Of a stretch of 9,661 nt of DNA, positions 5,811-9,661 are shown piece after piece. The translations under genes and the position numbers were made by a program. The notes beneath the pieces are model-generated. The model did not search any database. It was not told the DNA's origin and saw only the letters and a program-made list of their open reading frames with translations. Source of the stretch: Clostridia bacterium (GTDB lineage: Bacteria; Bacillota; Clostridia; Clostridiales; Clostridiaceae); NCBI GenBank assembly GCA_009930125.1, contig RZYZ01000076.1:1-9661 (forward strand). The letters are read 5' to 3'. How positions within the stretch are numbered: the first letter of the stretch is position 1; the number at the start of each line of letters is the position of its first letter.

Positions 5811-7019
5811 ATGAATGTACTGGTTATTGGTGGTGGACCTGCCGGGATGATGGCTGCGATTAAAGCAGCAGGGAAAAATCATCATGTGGTGCTTCTGGAA
5901 AGAAATGAAAAACTCGGGAAGAAGCTGTTCATTACGGGCAAAGGCAGATGCAATGTGACAAACAGCAGGGACATCAGTGATTTTTTTGAATTCATTCCCA
6001 GAAACAGAGAGTTTCTGTATAGTGCTCTCTACACTTTTACCAATGAACATCTGATGAGTTTTCTTCAGGCTAAAGGATTGCCTCTGAAAGTGGAAAGGGG
6101 AAACAGAGTGTTTCCTGTTTCTGACAAATCCTATGATGTCATCGAAGTGCTACGAAAGGAACTGTATGAGCGGAAAGTTGACGTGCGTCTTCACACAAGA
6201 GTTGTGGATGTGGTTCTGGAAGGGAATACGATCCGCTCACTTGTTACAGACAAGGGGACGTTCACAGCCGACTGGTATATTTTTGCTGGAGGCGGGAGTT
6301 CTTATTATGGTACGGGTTCTGATGGAAGCCTTCATAAGCTCATCGAGAAAGCAGGGCATACCATTACTCCATTAAAACCGTCGCTGATTCCACTGGTTTT
6401 AAGAGAAGGCTTTCCGAAAGAACTGCAGGGGCTCAGCCTGAAGAATGTCAGGTTTACCCTGAAAGAAGGAAAGAAAGAACTGTTTACCGAAATAGGCGAA
6501 ATGCTGTTTACTCATTTTGGGGTCAGTGGACCTCTGGTGCTTTCCGCGTCTGCCTACTATAAGGGAGGAGATGCTGTTGGGAGCATCGACTTCAAACCGG
6601 GACTGGAACTGAAGGAACTGGACAGCAGACTTCAAAGGGATTTCACGAAATATCAGAACAAGGATTACAAGAACTCCCTGACCGATCTTCTGCCATCCAA
6701 ACTGATTCCTGTCATTGTGGAAATATCCGGCATCGATCCGGATAAGAAATGCAACAGCATCACCAAGGAGGAAAGGATGAATCTTGCAAGGCTCCTGAAA
6801 AACTTCGTCGTGCATATCAATGGAACCAAATCGATCAATGAGGCAATCATCACAAGAGGTGGTGTGAAGGTCACGGAAATCGATCCAAGTACAATGAAGT
6901 CGAAGATCATTTCGAACTTATCCTTTGCGGGAGAAATAATCGATGTGGATGCAGTGACAGGAGGATATAATCTGCAGATCGCATTTTCAACAGGGTCTCT
7001 GGCAGGTGAGAGCGTATGA
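5811..7019 (+). CDS. BaiN/HI0933-family NAD(P)/FAD-dependent oxidoreductase
   Basis: A 402-residue flavoprotein of the HI0933/BaiN family. The FAD Rossmann motif VLVIGGGPAGMMAA is at residues 3-16, with the acidic residue Glu30 at the end of the second strand. TGKGRCNVTN (42-51) is the family hallmark. IFAGGGSSYYGTGSDG (157-172), GEMLFTHFGVSGP (229-241), ITRGGVKVTEIDPSTM (347-362) and FAGEIIDVDAVTGGYNLQ (372-389) follow in the expected order. BaiN of Clostridium scindens was linked to bile-acid reduction, but family members are widespread in bacteria without that pathway, so no substrate can be assigned. There are no membrane segments. AAGGA (5797-5801) is 9 nt from the ATG. The stop TGA overlaps the aroH ATG by 4 bp, so translation of the two is probably coupled. 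A palindrome lies just ahead of the binding site. Confidence 0.92.
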   Translation: MNVLVIGGGPAGMMAAIKAAGKNHHVVLLERNEKLGKKLFITGKGRCNVTNSRDISDFFEFIPRNREFLYSALYTFTNEHLMSFLQAKGLPLKVERGNRVFPVSDKSYDVIEVLRKELYERKVDVRLHTRVVDVVLEGNTIRSLVTDKGTFTADWYIFAGGGSSYYGTGSDGSLHKLIEKAGHTITPLKPSLIPLVLREGFPKELQGLSLKNVRFTLKEGKKELFTEIGEMLFTHFGVSGPLVLSASAYYKGGDAVGSIDFKPGLELKELDSRLQRDFTKYQNKDYKNSLTDLLPSKLIPVIVEISGIDPDKKCNSITKEERMNLARLLKNFVVHINGTKSINEAIITRGGVKVTEIDPSTMKSKIISNLSFAGEIIDVDAVTGGYNLQIAFSTGSLAGESV

Positions 7020-7372
7020 TTGCCATAAGGGGAGCCATCACGATTACAGAGGATACACCTAAACAGGTCAAGGATGCAACAATTGAGCTGCTGAGTGAAA
7101 TAATCAGCAGAAACCATCTGATACAGAAGAAAATGGTATCGGTACTTTTCACTGCCACGTCAGATATTGTGAGTGCCTATCCAGGAAGATTTATGCGTGA
7201 AGGATTGGGTATTCATGATGTGGCGATTCTTCATTTTCAGGAAATGAATGTGCAAGGATCCCTTCCACTATGCATCCGAGTGCTTATTCATTATAATGAT
7301 GATATTGATGTATATCCTGTCTATTTAAGAGGCGCAAAATCACTCAGACCGGATCTGGAGAAACATCAGTAA
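7016..7372 (+). CDS. aroH: Chorismate mutase, AroH type
   Basis: Converts chorismate to prephenate, the branch point to phenylalanine and tyrosine. The 118-residue length fits the monofunctional, trimeric AroH class typified by Bacillus subtilis AroH, not the all-helical AroQ class. The catalytic arginines and Glu are in place by alignment from memory: Arg5 (B. subtilis Arg7), Arg61 (Arg63), Glu76 in FQEMNVQG (Glu78), Arg88 in CIRV (Arg90) and Tyr103 in VYL (Tyr108), and the C-terminal LRPDL is kept. The position of active-site Cys75 is His73 here, and Thr74 is Leu72. The gene starts inside the stop of the flavoprotein gene (ATGA), so it has no separate spacer and depends on upstream transcription. 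No terminator with a T-run follows. The next gene is 226 bp away behind its own promoter. Confidence 0.93.
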   Translation: MIAIRGAITITEDTPKQVKDATIELLSEIISRNHLIQKKMVSVLFTATSDIVSAYPGRFMREGLGIHDVAILHFQEMNVQGSLPLCIRVLIHYNDDIDVYPVYLRGAKSLRPDLEKHQ

Positions 7373-7377
7373 TCAGG

Positions 7378-7401
7378 AAAGTGGATATTAAAGTGGATAT
7401 T
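7378..7401 (+). repeat. Perfect 12-bp tandem duplication
   Basis: AAAGTGGATATT occurs twice back to back (7378-7389 and 7390-7401), beginning 5 bp after the aroH stop. It is non-coding and probably a slippage duplication. No function is suggested. Confidence 0.6.
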
Positions 7402-7518
7402 GCCGACTATGTAGGTAGAAAATGTAGCTAAAAAAACTAAAATAGAGTATAATATTTAAGGTAACGTTTATGTGTGATTGTTTTTGTATTTGTACTTTTT
7501 ATGAATAACGGGAACAAC

Positions 7519-7547
7519 TAGTGAAGAGTCTTTTTATCACTTCACTA
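7519..7547. promoter_or_regulatory. Inverted repeat over the ispH promoter
   Basis: TAGTGAAG (7519-7526) and CTTCACTA (7540-7547) are perfect 8-base arms separated by 13 bases. The repeat covers the -35 region of the extended -10 promoter at 7552-7560. It may be a regulator site or a weak hairpin terminator for the aroH transcript. Only a short TTT follows. Confidence 0.4.
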
Positions 7548-7551
7548 TTTG

Positions 7552-7560
7552 TGTTATAAT
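7552..7560 (+). promoter_or_regulatory. Extended -10 promoter for ispH-rpsA
   Basis: TGTTATAAT is a perfect TGn-TATAAT extended -10. The hexamer 17 bp upstream (7532-7537) is poor, as is common for extended -10 promoters. Transcription would start near 7567, leaving a leader of about 30 nt before ATG 7599. A second perfect TATAAT at 7448-7453 has no good -35 or TG element and is a weaker candidate. Confidence 0.6.
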
Positions 7561-7598
7561 TTGGTATGTGAAGACAATTGTACAGGTATAGGAGAGAA

Positions 7599-8432
7599 AT
7601 GAGAGAAGTAATTCGTGCAAAGAACTCCGGCTTCTGTTTTGGAGTGGAACGTGCAGTTCATGAATCATTCGGCTTTATCAATTCTGATGGTAGAATTGTC
7701 ACATTGGGGCCACTGATTCATAATACTGACGTGACAAAAAAACTCACTGAAAAAGGAATCAATGAAATTTCGATTGATGAAATTCCATCACTCAGTGAAC
7801 AGGACACAGTCATAATTAGAACTCATGGAGTTTCCATGGAGGTCTATGATGAACTAAAGGCAAGAAAAGTGGAAATCATAGATTTAACTTGTCCTTTTGT
7901 TATAAATATTCAGAAGAAAGTCAGAAAGTACCACGGCGAAGGGTATAAAATCGTAATTCTAGGTGACGAGAACCATCCAGAAGTCATCGGAATCAACGGT
8001 TACTGTGAAAACAGTGCTTATATCACGAAAACCGGGAATTTGGATATTCCTCTGAAAGGCAAGGTTTGCGTAGTCGCCCAGACTACGGAAAAACAAGCCA
8101 ACTGGATTAAGCTCATAAACAATATTGCTGGCACATCGAAGGAATTTATCGCTTTCAATACAATCTGCAAAGCGACGGAGGACAGACAGAAGTCTGCTGA
8201 AGAACTTTCCCGAGAAGTGGATGCGATGATTGTTATAGGAGGAAAATCCAGCTCCAATACAACAAAGCTCTACGAAATTTGCAAAAGAAATTGTGACCTG
8301 ACTTTTCATATTGAAAATGCGAAGGATCTGGAAGCGATTAAGGAAAAAATTAAATATGCAGTGAAAGTAGGGATAACTGCAGGTGCATCCACACCAGAAT
8401 GGATAATTAAGGAGGCAATGGAAAACTTATGA
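7599..8432 (+). CDS. ispH: 4-hydroxy-3-methylbut-2-enyl diphosphate reductase (IspH)
   Basis: The last enzyme of the MEP pathway, an iron-sulfur protein that reduces HMBPP to IPP and DMAPP in the cytoplasm. With the ATG at 7599 the product is 277 residues. The three cluster cysteines are present: Cys13 in GFCFGV, Cys98 in DLTCPF and Cys190 in NTICKAT. Substrate residues follow the family: His41 in GPLIHN, His76 in RTHGV, His126 and Glu128 in ENHPEV, Thr162/Thr163 in AQTT, SSSN (217-220) and Ser264 in GASTPE. An in-frame TTG at 7578 is less likely to be the start, because AGGAG (7590-7594) precedes ATG 7599 (4-nt gap) and because MREVIRAKNSGFCFGV is the usual beginning. Its stop overlaps the start of the S1 gene as ATGA. 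Many clostridia carry these two as a single fused gene, but here they are separate. Confidence 0.97.
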   Translation: MREVIRAKNSGFCFGVERAVHESFGFINSDGRIVTLGPLIHNTDVTKKLTEKGINEISIDEIPSLSEQDTVIIRTHGVSMEVYDELKARKVEIIDLTCPFVINIQKKVRKYHGEGYKIVILGDENHPEVIGINGYCENSAYITKTGNLDIPLKGKVCVVAQTTEKQANWIKLINNIAGTSKEFIAFNTICKATEDRQKSAEELSREVDAMIVIGGKSSSNTTKLYEICKRNCDLTFHIENAKDLEAIKEKIKYAVKVGITAGASTPEWIIKEAMENL

Positions 8433-9526
8433 TGGATAACAACAACATCGAAAACAACGAAAATGAAATGTCAATGCAGGATTTAATGGATCTTTATGAC
8501 AAGCCTGTGAGAATCGGCCAGATCATAAAGGGAAAAATCATTCAGCTTGATGATAAAGAAGCTATAGTTGCATTAGTAGGCGCTAGCCATGACGGAAAAC
8601 TGGTCATCGAAGAAGCTACTACAGATTCTGAAGGAAATCTTACAGATGTTCTGGAATTAGGACAGGAGATTGAAGCAAAAGTGATCAGAAGACCACAGGA
8701 AAATGATTCATTCTTTATCCTATCTATGGTAGAAATGCATAGAGAAGAAGCACTTAAAGATTTAAGAGCAGCATTTGAAAACAATGAAACCATTAAGGTT
8801 AAAGTGAAGAATGATGTTAAGGGTGGTGTTGTTGCAACATACTTAGGCCAGAGAGTCTTCATCCCAGCATCACATCTTGAACTGCATTCTGTTAGAGATC
8901 TTTCAGTATACAGAGATCAGGATCTGGATGTAAACATCATTGAAATTGAAGAGAAGAGAGGCTCAACAAGAATTGTAGCTTCAAGACGTAAGAAACTTCA
9001 GGAAGACAGACAGTTACAGGAAGCAGCAGCTTGGGAGAACTTTGAAGTGGATCAGGTTCTTGAAGGAACAGTTGAAAGACTTACAGACTTTGGAGCATTT
9101 GTTAATGTTAATGGAGTGGATGGACTTCTTCACGTTTCAGAGATTTCATATGGCAAGGTTGGAAAGCCAAGCGATGTGCTCAAAGTCGGTGATGAATTGA
9201 AGGTCAAGATCATCGCTCTGGACAATGAAAGAAAGAGATTATCACTGAGTCTTAAGGCTTTGGCTGAGAATCCATGGAACAGAATTGAAGAGAAGTACCC
9301 TGAAGGAAGCGTAGTATTAGGTAAAGTAGTCAGATTCACAGATTTCGGTGCATTCATTGAACTTGAACCTGGCGTGGATGGACTTGCCCATATCTCACAG
9401 CTTTCCCATCAGAGAGTGGAATCACCTTCAGAAGTTCTGACCATCGGTGAAACGATTAAAGTCAAGATTCTGGATTCATCAGAAGAAAACAAGAAAGTAT
9501 CACTAAGCATCAAAGCTATAGAATAG
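8429..9526 (+). CDS. rpsA: Ribosomal protein S1 homologue with four S1 domains
   Basis: RNA-binding S1-family protein, expected to act with the 30S subunit in mRNA binding as in other Firmicute S1 homologues. The 365-residue product has an acidic Asn/Glu-rich N-terminus (1-24) and four S1 repeats: ~29-102 (the most divergent), ~118-187, ~204-276 and ~291-362. The last two carry the classic pattern, TDFGAFVNVNGVDGLLHVSEIS (219-240) and TDFGAFIELEPGVDGLAHISQLS (304-326). Four repeats match the Bacillus YpfD type, against six in E. coli S1. ATG 8429 overlaps the ispH stop, and a second ATG follows directly at 8432. The only strong binding site, AAGGAGG (8409-8415), lies inside ispH, 13 nt from the first ATG, longer than usual. 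This fits coupled translation with ispH. A strong terminator ends the unit. Confidence 0.93.
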   Translation: MMDNNNIENNENEMSMQDLMDLYDKPVRIGQIIKGKIIQLDDKEAIVALVGASHDGKLVIEEATTDSEGNLTDVLELGQEIEAKVIRRPQENDSFFILSMVEMHREEALKDLRAAFENNETIKVKVKNDVKGGVVATYLGQRVFIPASHLELHSVRDLSVYRDQDLDVNIIEIEEKRGSTRIVASRRKKLQEDRQLQEAAAWENFEVDQVLEGTVERLTDFGAFVNVNGVDGLLHVSEISYGKVGKPSDVLKVGDELKVKIIALDNERKRLSLSLKALAENPWNRIEEKYPEGSVVLGKVVRFTDFGAFIELEPGVDGLAHISQLSHQRVESPSEVLTIGETIKVKILDSSEENKKVSLSIKAIE

Positions 9527-9532
9527 TCCGTT

Positions 9533-9564
9533 AAAAGTCTCAGGGTTTTCCTGAGACTTTTTTT
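9533..9564 (+). terminator. Intrinsic terminator after rpsA
   Basis: AAAAGTCTCAGG (9533-9544) and CCTGAGACTTTT (9550-9561) form a 12-bp stem with a five-base loop, followed by a run of seven T (9558-9564). It starts 7 bp after the stop codon and is the clearest terminator in the window. The reverse strand also has a TTTT after the stem, so it may work weakly in both directions. Confidence 0.92.
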
Positions 9565-9585
9565 ATTGACTTTAGTCTGTTGAGC

Positions 9586-9661
9586 TCGCAAAGCGTGCGA
9601 AACAATAAACCACCCGCTATGCGGGTGCGGAAACGGTTGTTATACAAAAAAACCACCATTC
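9586..9661. mobile_element. Possible edge of an IS200/IS605-like or REP-like element (partial)
   Basis: Two tight hairpins sit near the window end: TCGCA (9586-9590) with TGCGA (9596-9600) around AAGCG, and CACCCGC (9611-9617) with GCGGGTG (9621-9627) around TAT. The second is a perfect 7-bp GC-rich stem with a three-base loop. Closely spaced small-loop hairpins of this kind are typical at the ends of IS200/IS605 elements and in REP-type repeats. Read leftward, the second hairpin is followed by TTTATTGTTT, so it could instead be a terminator for a minus-strand gene beyond the window. No transposase is visible, so this is tentative. Confidence 0.35.

Noticed and set aside
5766..6050. Minus-strand frame over the start of the flavoprotein gene
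   Set aside because: It is antisense to the FAD-binding motif region and lacks a proper ribosome binding site.
7578..7598. TTG start for ispH adding seven residues
   Set aside because: No binding site precedes it, and IspH normally begins a few residues before the GFCFGV motif, as the ATG at 7599 gives.
1564..9526. A functional cluster of the isoprenoid-type protein with IspH
   Set aside because: The two genes are 4.8 kb apart, on opposite strands and separated by unrelated genes. Shared pathway chemistry alone is not evidence of a cluster.
1..9661. CRISPR array, tRNA or rRNA
   Set aside because: No regularly spaced repeats, no tRNA-like cloverleaf and no rRNA sequence were recognised on either strand by reading.

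Overview
The window looks like a piece of chromosome from a low-to-moderate GC anaerobic Firmicute of the class Clostridia. The evidence is the strong AGGAGG-type ribosome binding sites, the ispH-rpsA pairing, the scpA-scpB pair, a clostridial-type hexameric glutamate dehydrogenase and A/T-rich spacers. A genus cannot be named from this sequence alone. Nine protein-coding genes are supported: eight on the plus strand and one on the minus strand. No rRNA, tRNA or CRISPR array was seen.

Layout. Positions 1-133 hold small hairpins and a possible scpA promoter. scpA-scpB (134-1496) overlap and encode the two non-SMC subunits of bacterial condensin. A perfect 17-bp-arm hairpin (1508-1543) lies between scpB and a convergent minus-strand gene (1564-2814), which encodes an uncharacterised class 1 isoprenoid-synthase-fold protein. 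A 371-bp divergent spacer follows, then a MurR/RpiR-family regulator (3186-4043) with a palindrome built into its own promoter. A 290-bp spacer precedes a glutamate dehydrogenase (4334-5701), which has its own terminator hairpin. Next come a BaiN/HI0933-type flavoprotein (5811-7019) and an AroH-type chorismate mutase (7016-7372), which overlap as ATGA. After a 226-bp spacer with a good extended -10 promoter come ispH (7599-8432) and a four-S1-domain ribosomal protein S1 homologue (8429-9526). These also overlap as ATGA and end in a strong intrinsic terminator. The last ~75 bases carry two tight hairpins that resemble the edge of an IS200/IS605-type or REP-like element running out of the window.

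How the genes relate. Most are housekeeping: chromosome segregation (ScpAB), aromatic amino acid synthesis (AroH), isoprenoid precursor synthesis (IspH) and translation (S1). Glutamate dehydrogenase carries residues typical of the NAD+-dependent clostridial enzyme, which suggests glutamate catabolism rather than NADPH-driven ammonia assimilation. IspH makes the IPP/DMAPP that any prenyl synthase would use, but the orphan isoprenoid-type protein is 4.8 kb away on the other strand, so a functional link is not shown.

The most unusual items are the orphan isoprenoid-fold protein with an altered first Asp motif, the series of perfect palindromes placed at promoters or just ahead of ribosome binding sites (the RpiR-type gene, gdhA, the BaiN-like gene, ispH), and the hairpins at both window edges. 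I did not find convincing evidence of a wholly new multi-gene system.
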